Part shown: positions 18,301 through 27,642 of the stretch, piece by piece
Layout: each line of letters starts with the position of its first letter
Position numbering within the stretch: position 1 is the stretch's first letter
NCBI RefSeq assembly: GCF_000518885.1
Contig: NZ_JAEL01000003.1
Span: 87,992-151,991 of the forward strand
Direction: 5' to 3'
Length of the DNA: 64,000 nucleotides
DNA from: Bacillus sp. J33
GTDB lineage: Bacteria > Bacillota > Bacilli > Bacillales > Cytobacillaceae
The notes under the pieces: generated by a model
Told to the model about the DNA's origin: nothing
What the model saw: the letters and a program-made list of their open reading frames with translations, nothing else
Database searches by the model: none
Position numbers and translations under genes: made by a program

Positions 18301-19461
18301 GTGAACATTCACGGCCAGTTGTATAAAGTACCAAGTGTTTTAATGAGGGGAGGCACCAGCAGGGGGTTAATCCTAAAAGATGTTGATTTGCCAAAAGACC
18401 CTTATGAAAGGGATTTAGTTATAGCAAAAATTTATGGCAGCTCTAAAAATGGCCAAATCGACGGAATCGGAGGCGGTACTCCCCTAACCAGTAAAGTGGC
18501 CATTGTAGGAGTAACCCATAAGTTAGGGTGCGACATCTTTTACACCTTTGGACAGGTTAGCACGAATAATCAGAAAATTGATTATAATGTTACTTGTGGA
18601 AATATGGCATCAGCGGTAGGGCTTTTTGCAGTCGAAGAAGGTTTGGTCGAGTTAAAAGAAGGTTCAACCAAAGTCAGGATCTTTAACACTAACACGAAGA
18701 GGATTATGGAAGTTGAGATTCCCGTCCATAATGGCCATATTGTGTATGATGGTGATTTCTCCATCTCTGGTGTTTCCGGTACGGGCTCTTGTATAATGGT
18801 GAATTTTCTTGATTTTGGCGGTGCCCTTACTGGTAAACTTTTACCCACTGGAAATGTGGTCGACTTCATTCATCTTAGTAAAAATAATCAAATAGGAGTT
18901 TCTATCATTGATGTTGGAAATGTATTGGTATTTATTAAAGCTTCAGATTTAAATTTGGAAGGTACAGAGCTTTCATTAGAAATGAATAATTCCAAAATAC
19001 AGCAGTCAATTGAAGATATTCGAGTCAAGTGCGGAAGGTTAATAGGAATATATAAAGAAAATGAAACCGTTAGTCCTGAGACGCATGCGTTACCAAAGAT
19101 GGTTATTGTTGCGGAGCCAGCGGATTATATTGATGAAACTGGCCAGAAAATATTAAAATCCAAAATTGATATTATTGGAAGATATATTGCGATGGGAACC
19201 TTGCATCGTGCATTTGCAGTAAGCGGGGCCATCGGTTTAGGAGTAGCCTGCAATATACCTGGTTCAATACCTAATACGTTAATATCGAAAAATATCTCCA
19301 GCAAAATTATTATTGGCCATCCTACTGGTACAATCCTTGTAAATGTAGAAGTAGAATCAGATGGATCATCATATAGGCTAATAAAAGGGGGAATCGGCCG
19401 AACGGCAAGAAGAATAATGGAGGGGAATACACTCGTGCCAATTGAATTGATGGGATCATAA
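18301..19461 (+). CDS. PrpF-family isomerase (aconitate/methylaconitate type)
   Basis: A 386-residue protein of the PrpF family, which isomerises double bonds in aconitate-like tricarboxylates. Family motifs are VLMRGGTSRGLIL, GIGGGTPLTSKVAIV (with the conserved lysine), VTCGNMASAVG (with the conserved cysteine), and C-terminal GHPTGTILV. Start GTG 18301 with GAGGTG 8 nt upstream; the longer open frame has no ribosome site. It is followed 50 nt on by tctCBA in the same direction, so its substrate is probably a polycarboxylate imported by that transporter. No acnD or prpB/prpC neighbours are present, so a methylcitrate-cycle role is not supported by context. Confidence 0.85.
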   Translation: MNIHGQLYKVPSVLMRGGTSRGLILKDVDLPKDPYERDLVIAKIYGSSKNGQIDGIGGGTPLTSKVAIVGVTHKLGCDIFYTFGQVSTNNQKIDYNVTCGNMASAVGLFAVEEGLVELKEGSTKVRIFNTNTKRIMEVEIPVHNGHIVYDGDFSISGVSGTGSCIMVNFLDFGGALTGKLLPTGNVVDFIHLSKNNQIGVSIIDVGNVLVFIKASDLNLEGTELSLEMNNSKIQQSIEDIRVKCGRLIGIYKENETVSPETHALPKMVIVAEPADYIDETGQKILKSKIDIIGRYIAMGTLHRAFAVSGAIGLGVACNIPGSIPNTLISKNISSKIIIGHPTGTILVNVEVESDGSSYRLIKGGIGRTARRIMEGNTLVPIELMGS

Positions 19462-19479
19462 TGAATGTATGCCTAATTT

Positions 19480-19493
19480 TTAAAACGCTTACA
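19480..19493 (+). promoter_or_regulatory. cre-like CcpA site before tctC (first operon)
   Basis: TTAAAACGCTTACA matches TGWAANCGNTNWCA at 13 of 14 positions (T instead of G at position 2). It lies between prpF and tctC, 18 nt before the tctC start. Confidence 0.5.
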
Positions 19494-19510
19494 AAAAGGA
19501 GAGGTTGGAG

Positions 19511-20497
19511 ATGAGAAAGAACTTTTTGCTTATTGCATTAATAATTACGAGTTTATTGTTGGCTGCATGCAGTTCAAAAGAATCTGCTGCAGGAGAAATT
19601 GATTATCCAAAACGTCCAATTGAACTTGTTGTCCCCTTTGGGGAGGGCAGTGCCAGTGATACTTTTGCGAGGAAGTTTGCTGAAATTATGTCAAAAGATA
19701 TGAGCAAACCGCTTCAGCCTGTTAATAAGGATGGAAGTGGCGGTCTTGTCGGTATGGTATATGCACATGGCCAAAGTAATGACGGTTATACGGTTTTAGA
19801 GGTAACACCTTCACACGTAATAGCAGATGTTCTTGGCAAGAGCAAGAATATGAAGTTTTTAGAAGAATTCGAGCCGATTGCACGTATTCAAGAGGATATT
19901 TACGTCCTATCAGTACCCGCTAACAGTCAAATTGATAGTTTTGATAAGCTTTTAGAAATTGGTAAAGAGAAAGAAATTTCTTTTGCTGGTGTGAGTCCAG
20001 GTGGTTTGGATGATTTAACATTGAATGCTCTTGCGGATGCTACAGGAGTAAAAGTGAAATTTATTCCTTATGGCTCTGGTTCTGAAGTAAAGGCAGCTGT
20101 AATAGGCGGAGAAGTTGATGTTTATCTTGATAAATTGATTAATACTGTTGGCTATATAAGAGATGGAAAAATGAGGCCGCTTGTTGTATTAAATGATGAG
20201 CGTGTAACACAGATTGAAGAACTAAAAGATACTCCTTCCACAGTTGAAAAAGGATTTGATGTAACCATAGGATCTTGGAGAGGCTTTGTTGTGAAAAAGG
20301 ATACTCCGCAGGAAATTAAAGACTATTTATTGGAACAGATGAAAAAAGCATCAGAAACAGAGGAGTATAAAAAGTTTAACACAGAGTCGCTGACAAATAT
20401 AAGGGATGGTTTTTTAGGTCCTGAAGAATTCAGGGCTGCAATGGAAGAAGATTATAAAATGTTTGATGAAGTAGCTAAGAAAACGGGACTCAAATAA
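19511..20497 (+). CDS. tctC: Tripartite tricarboxylate transporter, substrate-binding lipoprotein TctC
   Basis: A 328-residue extracytoplasmic solute receptor of the TctC family. The N-terminal signal peptide ends in a lipobox, LLLAACSS, so it is a membrane-anchored lipoprotein. Next comes the family sequence YPKRPIELVVPFGEGSASDTFAR, in which the glycine- and serine-rich turn binds a carboxylate. It presents substrate to TctA/TctB. ATG 19511 follows AAAGGAGAGG; the in-frame TTG six bases earlier is too near the ribosome site. A second, non-identical copy of the whole system lies at 30536-33598. Confidence 0.92.
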   Translation: MRKNFLLIALIITSLLLAACSSKESAAGEIDYPKRPIELVVPFGEGSASDTFARKFAEIMSKDMSKPLQPVNKDGSGGLVGMVYAHGQSNDGYTVLEVTPSHVIADVLGKSKNMKFLEEFEPIARIQEDIYVLSVPANSQIDSFDKLLEIGKEKEISFAGVSPGGLDDLTLNALADATGVKVKFIPYGSGSEVKAAVIGGEVDVYLDKLINTVGYIRDGKMRPLVVLNDERVTQIEELKDTPSTVEKGFDVTIGSWRGFVVKKDTPQEIKDYLLEQMKKASETEEYKKFNTESLTNIRDGFLGPEEFRAAMEEDYKMFDEVAKKTGLK

Positions 20498-20504
20498 TTT
20501 CAAT

Positions 20505-20527
20505 GGCGGCTTGTGAGCCGCCTGTTT
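20505..20527 (+). terminator. Intercistronic hairpin between tctC and tctB (first operon)
   Basis: GGCGGC pairs with GCCGCC, followed by TGTTTTAG. Such hairpins after a binding-protein gene often give more receptor than membrane subunits. The second tct operon has a hairpin at the same place. Confidence 0.55.
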
Positions 20528-20541
20528 TAGGAGGCAAGGGG

Positions 20542-21015
20542 ATGGGAGAAGTTATATTTCATGTTGTATTAATACTAGTTATGGGGATTTTCTTCAAGGA
20601 ATCTTTTACTATCACATCTGGCCGTTCGGCTGATTCAATTGGACCAGCAGGGTTTCCGCAATTTATTATTGTGATTATTTTAGTATTGCTTATAGTATCT
20701 TTGTTTAATGCGATTCGGAAAATGAAATCGAACAGCGAAGGAATTTCCCCTTTGAATTTGAATATAGCATACTTTGGATTATTGTTTTCCATTATCATCT
20801 TTATTTTGCTGAATGAAGTTATTAGCTTCACTCTGTCTTCCATAATCTTTTGTTTTTCGCTGTTTTTTCTTCTGGGGCAAAAAAAGTATATCAAGATGAC
20901 AGTTAACTCCATCATTGTCGCTATTATATTTACACTTGTGTTTGGAAAAATTTTAACTGTTCCATTGCCAAGGGGAGTTGGATTCATTAAAGAAATGAGT
21001 TATTACCTATATTAG
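20542..21015 (+). CDS. tctB: Tripartite tricarboxylate transporter small membrane subunit TctB
   Basis: A 157-residue membrane protein with four hydrophobic helices and the TctB-family motif SADSIGPAGFPQFIIVIILVLL near residue 25-46. It is the small integral subunit paired with TctA. I chose ATG 20542 (AGGAGG, 8 nt spacing); a longer frame from 20503 begins inside the hairpin and has no ribosome site. It ends 14 nt before tctA. Confidence 0.88.
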   Translation: MGEVIFHVVLILVMGIFFKESFTITSGRSADSIGPAGFPQFIIVIILVLLIVSLFNAIRKMKSNSEGISPLNLNIAYFGLLFSIIIFILLNEVISFTLSSIIFCFSLFFLLGQKKYIKMTVNSIIVAIIFTLVFGKILTVPLPRGVGFIKEMSYYLY

Positions 21016-21029
21016 TAAGGGGGGATACC

Positions 21030-22541
21030 ATGGATTTTCAACTATTAATAGATGGTTTATTGACAACGTTAACTCCAGCTAATTTGGCATTTGTACTTGT
21101 GGGGATGCTAGTTGGAGTGTTTTTTGGCTCACTGCCTGGGATTAGTTCTTCAATGGGAATTGTATTAATGCTGCCGTTTACATATTACATGGGGATTTTG
21201 CCTTCTATTATTTTGCTGGTTGCTCTCTATGCCGGTTCGGCTTATGGAGGATCCATTACAGCCATATTATTTAATACACCGGGAACTCCGGAAGCAGTGG
21301 CAACCACATTTGATGGATATCCAATGACAAAAAAGGGGAAAGCGGGGAGAGCATTAAGCCTTGCTATAAGTGCTTCTGCTTTTGGTGGCATATTCTCTGT
21401 TCTTATTATGTTATTCCTGGCCCCTCCATTATCCAGCGTGGCACTAAAAATTCAGAGTGCCGAGTATTTTGCGTTAACTGTATTGGGCTTAATGGTCATT
21501 TCATCTATTGGAACCAAGTCACCTATTAAGGCTATTGCCTCAGGGATGATTGGGATAATGATAGCTATGATTGGCATGGATCCAATTGTTGGCGCTGATC
21601 GATTTACTTTCGGAAATATTGAGCTTATGAATGGCCTTGCAATGATTCCAATCATGATTGGTGCATTTGCGTTAGCAGAAGTATTAAATCAAGTAACAGA
21701 AAACCATAAAAACTTAAACATGAGTAATAAGGTTTCTTTGGAAACGATCAAGCTAATTGAATTGCTTAAGCATAAGTGGGTAATGCTTAAGTCCGCTGTA
21801 ATTGGAACGCTTATCGGTATCCTCCCGGGAACGGGCGGCTCCATCGCATCCATTGTAAGCTATGGGGAGGCAATGCGATCAAGCAAAAATAAAGATATGT
21901 TTGGGCAAGGGGAAGAAGAGGGTGTAGTTGCCCCGGAAACCGCAAACAATGCAGCTGCTGGCGGTGCGATGATACCAACTCTTGTACTGGGTATACCGGG
22001 AAGTCCGACAACAGCAATCATCCTTGCAGCGCTTGCTCTGCAAGGCCTGCAGCCAGGCCCCCAGTTAATGGCAGAACAGCCTTTAATGCTATACTGTATA
22101 TTCTTTTCTATGCTAATTGCGAGCTTGACGGTCTTTATTGGCGGACGCTTAGGAGTTAAAGCGTTTGCTGCAGTTTTAAAGCTTCCATATTCCATTCTTG
22201 GCACACTTATTGTTCTTTTATCGATGGTTGGCTCATATGCAGTAGGTAATTCCATGTTTAACGTTTGGGTGATGTTTTTATTTGGTGTGTTGGGATATTT
22301 CATGAAAAAATACCACTTCTCTCCCGCCTCGATGGTTTTGGGGCTTGTACTGGGCCCAATGATGGAAGAGAATTTTAGGAGACAGTTGTTAGTAACACAA
22401 GGCGACTATCTATCTTTTATAACGCAGCCGATTTCAGGATTAATATTATTTTTGGCGGTTCTAGCATTATTTTATCCAGTGATTGCAAAATTCGTAAAGA
22501 AGAAACAAGCTTTTGATGACCAGGAAAAAGAAGCGGTATAA
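21030..22541 (+). CDS. tctA: Tripartite tricarboxylate transporter large membrane subunit TctA
   Basis: A 503-residue, about 12-helix permease of the TctA family. Both repeated signature regions are present: FFGSLPGISSSMGIVLMLPFTY with ILFNTPGTPEAVATTFDGYP in the first half, and GILPGTGGSIASIVSYGEA with VVAPETANNAAAGGAMIPTL in the second. It carries the sodium- or proton-coupled transport step. It closes the prpF-tctCBA unit and is followed by a terminator. Substrate is not readable from sequence; the linked PrpF-type isomerase suggests an aconitate-like tricarboxylate. Confidence 0.93.
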   Translation: MDFQLLIDGLLTTLTPANLAFVLVGMLVGVFFGSLPGISSSMGIVLMLPFTYYMGILPSIILLVALYAGSAYGGSITAILFNTPGTPEAVATTFDGYPMTKKGKAGRALSLAISASAFGGIFSVLIMLFLAPPLSSVALKIQSAEYFALTVLGLMVISSIGTKSPIKAIASGMIGIMIAMIGMDPIVGADRFTFGNIELMNGLAMIPIMIGAFALAEVLNQVTENHKNLNMSNKVSLETIKLIELLKHKWVMLKSAVIGTLIGILPGTGGSIASIVSYGEAMRSSKNKDMFGQGEEEGVVAPETANNAAAGGAMIPTLVLGIPGSPTTAIILAALALQGLQPGPQLMAEQPLMLYCIFFSMLIASLTVFIGGRLGVKAFAAVLKLPYSILGTLIVLLSMVGSYAVGNSMFNVWVMFLFGVLGYFMKKYHFSPASMVLGLVLGPMMEENFRRQLLVTQGDYLSFITQPISGLILFLAVLALFYPVIAKFVKKKQAFDDQEKEAV

Positions 22542-22553
22542 AGCAGGAAATTC

Positions 22554-22596
22554 TCCCGAGTACCTGAATTGGCATGAGGTACCCGGGATTTTTTTA
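22554..22596. terminator. Terminator between tctA and the convergent 5'-nucleotidase gene
   Basis: TCCCGAGTACCT pairs with AGGTACCCGGGA (one mismatch) and is followed by seven T on the plus strand. It reaches the stop codon of the opposing gene. Confidence 0.85.
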
Positions 22597-24231
22597 GGGT
22601 CTTGCTTTCGATATTCGTCCCCCAATCTCCGAGCTGAAAGGCTTCGGCAATTTTTTTATATAATCAACTAACGCATCAATATCCATCGGCCCGGCTTCTC
22701 TATTTGTCCCTTTTTGAAAGACGGTAAAATTGTCTCCGCCTTCTGCCAGATAAGTGTTTACGGCTGCCGAATAGGTTTTGTTCGGTTCCAGCTCTGTTCC
22801 ATCAGAAAGGTGGATGTCCATTACTTTTTTGCCGGCAGGCTGGCTGTCATCCCATGTGTAGATGATGCCTGATATTTGCAGGAATCTTGTTGTGTTTGGC
22901 TGCCATTGCTGATTAAGGACTTCACGGATTTGACGGCCCTTCAGACTCATTTTGATCAATTTATTATTGAAGGGAAGGACTGTGTATAGGCTGCCCCATG
23001 TGACGTTTCCTGCATCAATGTCTGCCCGGATTCCGCCGGGGTTGATGAAGGCGAAATTGGTGCTCGTGGCTGTCCGCTGGGAATCGGCAATGAGATTTCC
23101 AAGGGCTGATTCACCGCTTTTGTTCCGCTCCGCTGTAATCTGGTTTGCAGCGGTTCCGACTACTCTGTTTACAATGGGTTCGACTTTTTTTTCATATTGC
23201 TTAATCATTTGGGTTATATCGCTGGCTGGTTTGATATTCTCCTGATAAACGGTCACAATTTCAGCCTGTTTGCTGACAATATCCTTTGTTTTCCGGTCTA
23301 TTTCAATTTCTGCATCTGAGAAGGCGGTTCCGTATGAATAGGATTGTACCAGCAGTTTTCCGTCCACAATGCTATTCAAATAGGCATGGCTATGTCCGCC
23401 ATATATAATATCCACTTCGTCGTCCACACTTTTTGCTAAATCTATTAGCCGGCCTGAGGGCTGTTTACCATTGGCGTTTGACTTTCCAGGGATATGGGCA
23501 AGTATGACAATCGCGCGGACGCCCAGCTGTTTGAGCTCGCTGACATATTTGTTAATGGCTTCTGCTTCATCTGTAAAAGTTAACCCCTCCACACCGCTTG
23601 GTGCGACCATGCTTGGTGTTTCTTTCATAACTACTCCAATAAAGCCGATTGGCATTCCGCTTCTTATCAAAATTTTATAAGGGGGAAGAATCGTTTTTCC
23701 TGTTTGCCTGCTGATGACATTGGCTGCAAGCCAAGGGAATCGGGAACCTGATAATCCATTTGTGGCAGCGGCTTTTCTCCCATTGATAAGGCGAAGCAGT
23801 TCTGCTGTTCCTTTATCAAATTCATGATTGCCAACTGTACCAATTTCAAATCCCATCCTGTTCAAAAATTCAATGGCCGGTTCATCCTGGAGGAGGGCTG
23901 ATACGGGAGGACTTGCGCCGATCATATCGCCAACATGAAGCAGGATTGTGTTTTCATTTTCTGCCGCACGCTGACGCAAGTAAGCTGCCAGGTAATCGGC
24001 CCGTCCTGCCGGCTGACCATTAACCTGCCGGGTTACATTCAGCTGGCTATGGAAATCGTTAATGCCCAGCAATCGGATTTGAGGATTTATGGATTCCGAG
24101 CGGTCGTCTATATGGCCATGGTAATCCTCTGAAAGGCCTTGTTTGTCCCAATGGCCTTTTCCTTCAGGCTGACTGCTATTTAAAGGTACGCTCAATAAGA
24201 TAAATAAATTGATGAAAATAAGTACTTTCAT
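22594..24231 (-). CDS. Secreted bifunctional metallophosphatase / 5'-nucleotidase
   Basis: A 545-residue protein with an N-terminal signal peptide (about 1-19), a calcineurin-like metallophosphatase domain (about 50-280) and a 5'-nucleotidase C-terminal domain (about 330-520). Metal motifs are visible: LLGINDFHSQL (Asp-x-His), LHVGDMIGASP, GTVGNHEFDKG (Asn-His-Glu) and later IYGGHSHAYL. It would hydrolyse extracellular nucleotides or cyclic nucleotides to recover phosphate and nucleosides. There is no LPXTG anchor or C-terminal membrane segment, so release into the medium is likely. Alone on the minus strand; no clear Pho box seen. Confidence 0.9.
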   Translation of the reverse strand: MKVLIFINLFILLSVPLNSSQPEGKGHWDKQGLSEDYHGHIDDRSESINPQIRLLGINDFHSQLNVTRQVNGQPAGRADYLAAYLRQRAAENENTILLHVGDMIGASPPVSALLQDEPAIEFLNRMGFEIGTVGNHEFDKGTAELLRLINGRKAAATNGLSGSRFPWLAANVISRQTGKTILPPYKILIRSGMPIGFIGVVMKETPSMVAPSGVEGLTFTDEAEAINKYVSELKQLGVRAIVILAHIPGKSNANGKQPSGRLIDLAKSVDDEVDIIYGGHSHAYLNSIVDGKLLVQSYSYGTAFSDAEIEIDRKTKDIVSKQAEIVTVYQENIKPASDITQMIKQYEKKVEPIVNRVVGTAANQITAERNKSGESALGNLIADSQRTATSTNFAFINPGGIRADIDAGNVTWGSLYTVLPFNNKLIKMSLKGRQIREVLNQQWQPNTTRFLQISGIIYTWDDSQPAGKKVMDIHLSDGTELEPNKTYSAAVNTYLAEGGDNFTVFQKGTNREAGPMDIDALVDYIKKLPKPFSSEIGGRISKARP

Positions 24232-24464
24232 ATTTGTCCTCCGCTGATTTATGCAGAAATAGTATTTGTGAAAATAGGGGAAATAACCTGAAAATGCTTT
24301 TTGAGGATAAAATTTTAATTCACGGGGTTTTAGTGGAATAAGAATTTATTTAAAAGAAAGAATGGCTCCATAGCGGATAAGAATGCAGACCATGATGACA
24401 AAGCAGAAAAATATTATTAGAATATTAATAGATTTATAAATTTTGCATTCAATTAGGGGTGACT
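24232..24464. other. Divergent promoter region of 5'-nucleotidase and citS-like genes
   Basis: AT-rich intergenic segment of 233 nt between two genes pointing away from each other. Promoters for both must lie here; I cannot assign convincing -35/-10 pairs or a binding site. Confidence 0.4.
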
Positions 24465-26060
24465 ATGAAAACCAAGAAACTTCCCATGTCTCTGCAAACA
24501 AAGATCATTGGTTCAAATATCTTAAATACGATTTTTATTATATTAATTTTTCTCGTGATTTCTTTAGTAATTGAATATAAGCATGTGGAAAAACAAATGG
24601 GCAATCAGGCTCTTCAGCTGGCCATTGCGGTCTCGGCGATGCCTACGGTTGTATCTTCTTTTGAGGAAGGTGAGCCGTCAAAGATTCTTCAGCCTTTGGT
24701 TAATAGAATTAGAAAAGAAACGGGAGCGGAATTCATCGTAATCGGAAATATAGAAGGAGTCCGCTATGCCCATCCGGATGAAAAGAAGCTCGGCCTTCCA
24801 ATGGTTGGGGGAGATAATAGCCAGGCACTAAAAGGAGAGTTTTATATTTCCAAAGCAAAGGGATCTCTTGGAAAGTCCATCAGAGGGAAGGGGCCCATTA
24901 GGAATGAGGAAGGACAAATTATCGGTGTTGTATCCGTTGGGTATTTAATGGAAGACTTGCAGGAGATGGTATTTCAGCGGGGGAAAAAGATCGGCTTTAT
25001 TTCGTTATTCGTTATACTGATTGGGATGACAGCAAGCTACCTGCTGGCAAGGAATATCCGCAGAACTACTTTGGGGATGGAGCCCTATGAGATGACTTCC
25101 CTCTACCAGGAAAGAAATGCGATTCTTTATTCTACAAAAGAAGGAATTATCTCTGTTGATAAACACGGAATTATTCGAATGATCAACCAATCAGCTAAAA
25201 ATCTATTGGGTGTAAAAGATGATATATTGAATCAAAAAATTGAAACGATTCTCCCCAATACAGGTGTTTACAAAGTGCTTCAAACAGGAGAACCGGATCG
25301 GGACCATGAAGTTACCCTGAGAAACAAAGACGTTATCATCAATCGGACTCCGATTATTGAAAATAATCAAGTCATTGGCGTTGTCTCAACGTTCAGAGAT
25401 AAAACAGAAATAAATAAAATGGTCGAGACACTAACAGAAGTGAGAAAGTATTCAGAGGACCTGCGGGCGCAAACCCATGAATTTTCCAATAAGCTTTATG
25501 TGTTATCCGGCCTGCTGCAATTAGGAAAATACGATGAAGCGATTAAGATGATTCAAGCTGAATCATCGGCAATTGAAAGCCAGAATAAAATTATCTTTGA
25601 GCAAATACATGACCCGAAAATTCAAGCCTTGCTGCTTGGGAAATTAGGCAAAGCCTCAGAAAAGAAGATCCGTTTTATGATTGATGAAAATAGCAGCATG
25701 GAAGCTCTCCCGGAATATTTTTCATATTCAGAAGTGATCTCGATTATCGGCAACCTGGTTGATAATGCTTTTGAAGCGGTGGAAGGCAGAAAAGATGGCG
25801 AGGTAACATTCTTCGCGATAGATGTTGGAGAGGATTTGGTCATCGAGGTCTATGATAATGGCCAGGGCATTCCAGAGCAGGAAGCTGAACGAATATTTGA
25901 GACAGGCTTTTCCACTAAGGGTGAACAAAATCGAGGCTTTGGTTTGGCTATTGTCAAACAAGCTGTTGAACACTTTAATGGAACGATAGAGGTACAATCC
26001 AATCCTGGTGATGGAACGGTCCTATCCATTTACTTGCCTAAAAAACAGCCAAAGGGGTGA
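24465..26060 (+). CDS. CitS/DcuS-like sensor histidine kinase
   Basis: A 531-residue membrane sensor kinase of the citrate/C4-dicarboxylate group. Layout: membrane helix (about 15-38), extracellular PDC/Cache-type domain (about 40-170) with RYAHPDEKKLGLPMVGGDN, a second helix (about 175-195), a PAS domain (about 215-320), a SpoOB-type dimerisation helix with RAQTHEFSNKLYVLSGLLQL carrying the phosphorylated histidine, and an ATPase domain (IIGNLVDNAFEAV, DNGQGIP, GFGLAIVKQAVE). ATG 24465 is preferred to an in-frame GTG six bases upstream. It pairs with the response regulator that follows at once and lies between two tct operons. Confidence 0.9.
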   Translation: MKTKKLPMSLQTKIIGSNILNTIFIILIFLVISLVIEYKHVEKQMGNQALQLAIAVSAMPTVVSSFEEGEPSKILQPLVNRIRKETGAEFIVIGNIEGVRYAHPDEKKLGLPMVGGDNSQALKGEFYISKAKGSLGKSIRGKGPIRNEEGQIIGVVSVGYLMEDLQEMVFQRGKKIGFISLFVILIGMTASYLLARNIRRTTLGMEPYEMTSLYQERNAILYSTKEGIISVDKHGIIRMINQSAKNLLGVKDDILNQKIETILPNTGVYKVLQTGEPDRDHEVTLRNKDVIINRTPIIENNQVIGVVSTFRDKTEINKMVETLTEVRKYSEDLRAQTHEFSNKLYVLSGLLQLGKYDEAIKMIQAESSAIESQNKIIFEQIHDPKIQALLLGKLGKASEKKIRFMIDENSSMEALPEYFSYSEVISIIGNLVDNAFEAVEGRKDGEVTFFAIDVGEDLVIEVYDNGQGIPEQEAERIFETGFSTKGEQNRGFGLAIVKQAVEHFNGTIEVQSNPGDGTVLSIYLPKKQPKG

Positions 26061-26068
26061 ACACTTTG

Positions 26069-26737
26069 ATGAAAATCGCCATAGCAGAGGATGATTTCCG
26101 TGTTGCGTCTATTCATGAACAATTTTTAGAGAAAATAGATGGTGTGGAAGTTGCCGGAAAAGCATTAAATGCGTCTGAGGCGCTTGCCCTATTAGAAAAA
26201 GAAGAGATCGATGTTTTATTACTGGATAATTATCTGCCAGACAGAAGCGGGGTTTCGATCCTTCCGGAATTGAGAAGAAACTTTCCAAAGCTTGATGTCA
26301 TTCTAATTACTGCTTCAACAGAGAGAAAAGTAGTAGAGCCCGCTATTCGGAATGGGGTACTTGATTATATTGTGAAACCAGTTGATTTTAATCGCTTCAA
26401 GTCTGCTTTGGAGAAAGTAATGAACCGGAGAGAGCTGCTTGCATCTGATGATGAATTTAATCAGTCTGTCATTGATCAAGTCCTTTCCGGACGCCCTGCC
26501 GGAGAAGTCCCTGCCGTATTGCCAAAGGGAATTGACCCCTTAACATTGACGAAAGTGAAAGAAACGATGGAAAACTTACAGCATGGGATTAACGCAGAAG
26601 AATTAAGTGAGCATTTGGGCGCTTCCAGAACAACAGCCAGAAGGTATCTTGAATATTTAATATCGGCAGGGAAAGCAAAAGCAGAACTGGAATACGGAAT
26701 TGTCGGCAGGCCTGAGCGGAAATACTACTTGATTTAA
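26069..26737 (+). CDS. CitT/DcuR-like response regulator
   Basis: A 222-residue regulator: receiver domain (residues 1-120; acidic pocket in IAEDDF, phospho-acceptor aspartate in LLLDNYLPD, switch lysine in DYIVKPVDF) and a C-terminal helix-turn-helix (SEHLGASRTTARRYLEYLISAGKAKAELEYG) of the CitB/DcuR type. ATG 26069 with GGGGTGA 8 nt upstream; the ribosome site overlaps the stop codon of the kinase. The target is likely a carboxylate uptake system; the first tct operon (upstream) and the second (3.8 kb downstream) are both candidates. Confidence 0.9.
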   Translation: MKIAIAEDDFRVASIHEQFLEKIDGVEVAGKALNASEALALLEKEEIDVLLLDNYLPDRSGVSILPELRRNFPKLDVILITASTERKVVEPAIRNGVLDYIVKPVDFNRFKSALEKVMNRRELLASDDEFNQSVIDQVLSGRPAGEVPAVLPKGIDPLTLTKVKETMENLQHGINAEELSEHLGASRTTARRYLEYLISAGKAKAELEYGIVGRPERKYYLI

Positions 26738-26738
26738 C

Positions 26739-26770
26739 AGCACCTTCCTTTGCTGTAAGGTGCTTTTTTA
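26739..26770 (+). terminator. Terminator of the CitST-like operon
   Basis: AGCACCTT pairs with AAGGTGCT, followed by TTTTTT, directly after the response-regulator stop codon. Confidence 0.85.
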
Positions 26771-26834
26771 ATGCTCTTAAAAAGGATTGAGTTTCTGCTT
26801 TTGTGCCCTGAGTCCCTGTTGCGAAAAAAAAGAA

Positions 26835-27371
26835 TCATGATTTAGCATTATTTATGTACGGAGGAGCTTCCTGAATCCAATTTCGTTCTAACATAAGCTG
26901 TTTAAATGGTATTGAAACAGACAAATGCTTGAGCAAAAACTTAGAGAGCATAAATTGAATATCTGCACGTATTGATTCTGTCATTACTCTCATTCCTTGC
27001 GTCATGGCAACTAGCAAATTGTAAGATAATAAATCAGCGATTTCCTGGTCTGTAAACTTTGCCCCTTCTGGAATAGCCTGATAATCACCTATTGGCTTAG
27101 GTGCACTAGGTTTGGGCAATGGCACACCTTCATTCAATAGAAACTCATTTAGCTCATTTACAATTTCTTTATGAACACGGAATACATTCATTACTATTTT
27201 TTTCAATTCCATATCTTGAATCGTGTTTACCCAAATTTCCTCAAGCCGTAATGTATTTTGACCCATTCCTGCATATAACCATATGTTACTTGCTTCTAAT
27301 GTATTTAACGGTTTTTTTTCGCCATCCAGAAAAGGTTTAAAGGTATCGTATAATATTTCAAAATAATTCAT
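26835..27371 (-). CDS. DUF3231 family protein, single-domain form
   Basis: A 178-residue mostly helical soluble protein matching the DUF3231 pattern: GEKKPLNTLEASNIWLYAGMG near the N terminus, ELNEFLLNEGVPLPKPSAPKP in the middle and a C-terminal four-helix-like part (LLVAMTQGMRVMTESIRADI). Most DUF3231 proteins I know have two tandem copies of this helical unit (about 330 residues); this one has one. Homologues occur in spore-formers and resemble the CotF/ferritin-like helical fold, but no function is established. Monocistronic. The 27372-27642 stretch downstream on the map holds no supported gene. Confidence 0.8.
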   Translation of the reverse strand: MNYFEILYDTFKPFLDGEKKPLNTLEASNIWLYAGMGQNTLRLEEIWVNTIQDMELKKIVMNVFRVHKEIVNELNEFLLNEGVPLPKPSAPKPIGDYQAIPEGAKFTDQEIADLLSYNLLVAMTQGMRVMTESIRADIQFMLSKFLLKHLSVSIPFKQLMLERNWIQEAPPYINNAKS

Positions 27372-27642
27372 ATTAAGGCCCCCTCAACAAGACATTATTT
27401 TTAGTTAATTTAACCTAATAGAATGGTTTTATTCTGTATTTAATTTTGGAGGCTATTCTGATTACTTTAAAATAGCCCATACCCGTTAAACTATTTTCAG
27501 ATCCGGAATAAACCTTTCCTTATTTCCCGAACACTATAATTATGCTCATAATTCCTTCAACTAGACCTATACACCCATCAGTTAAACCTTATATTTTGCC
27601 TAAAAGAGAAGGAGCGGGACAGGTTAACTGCCCCAGCTCTGT

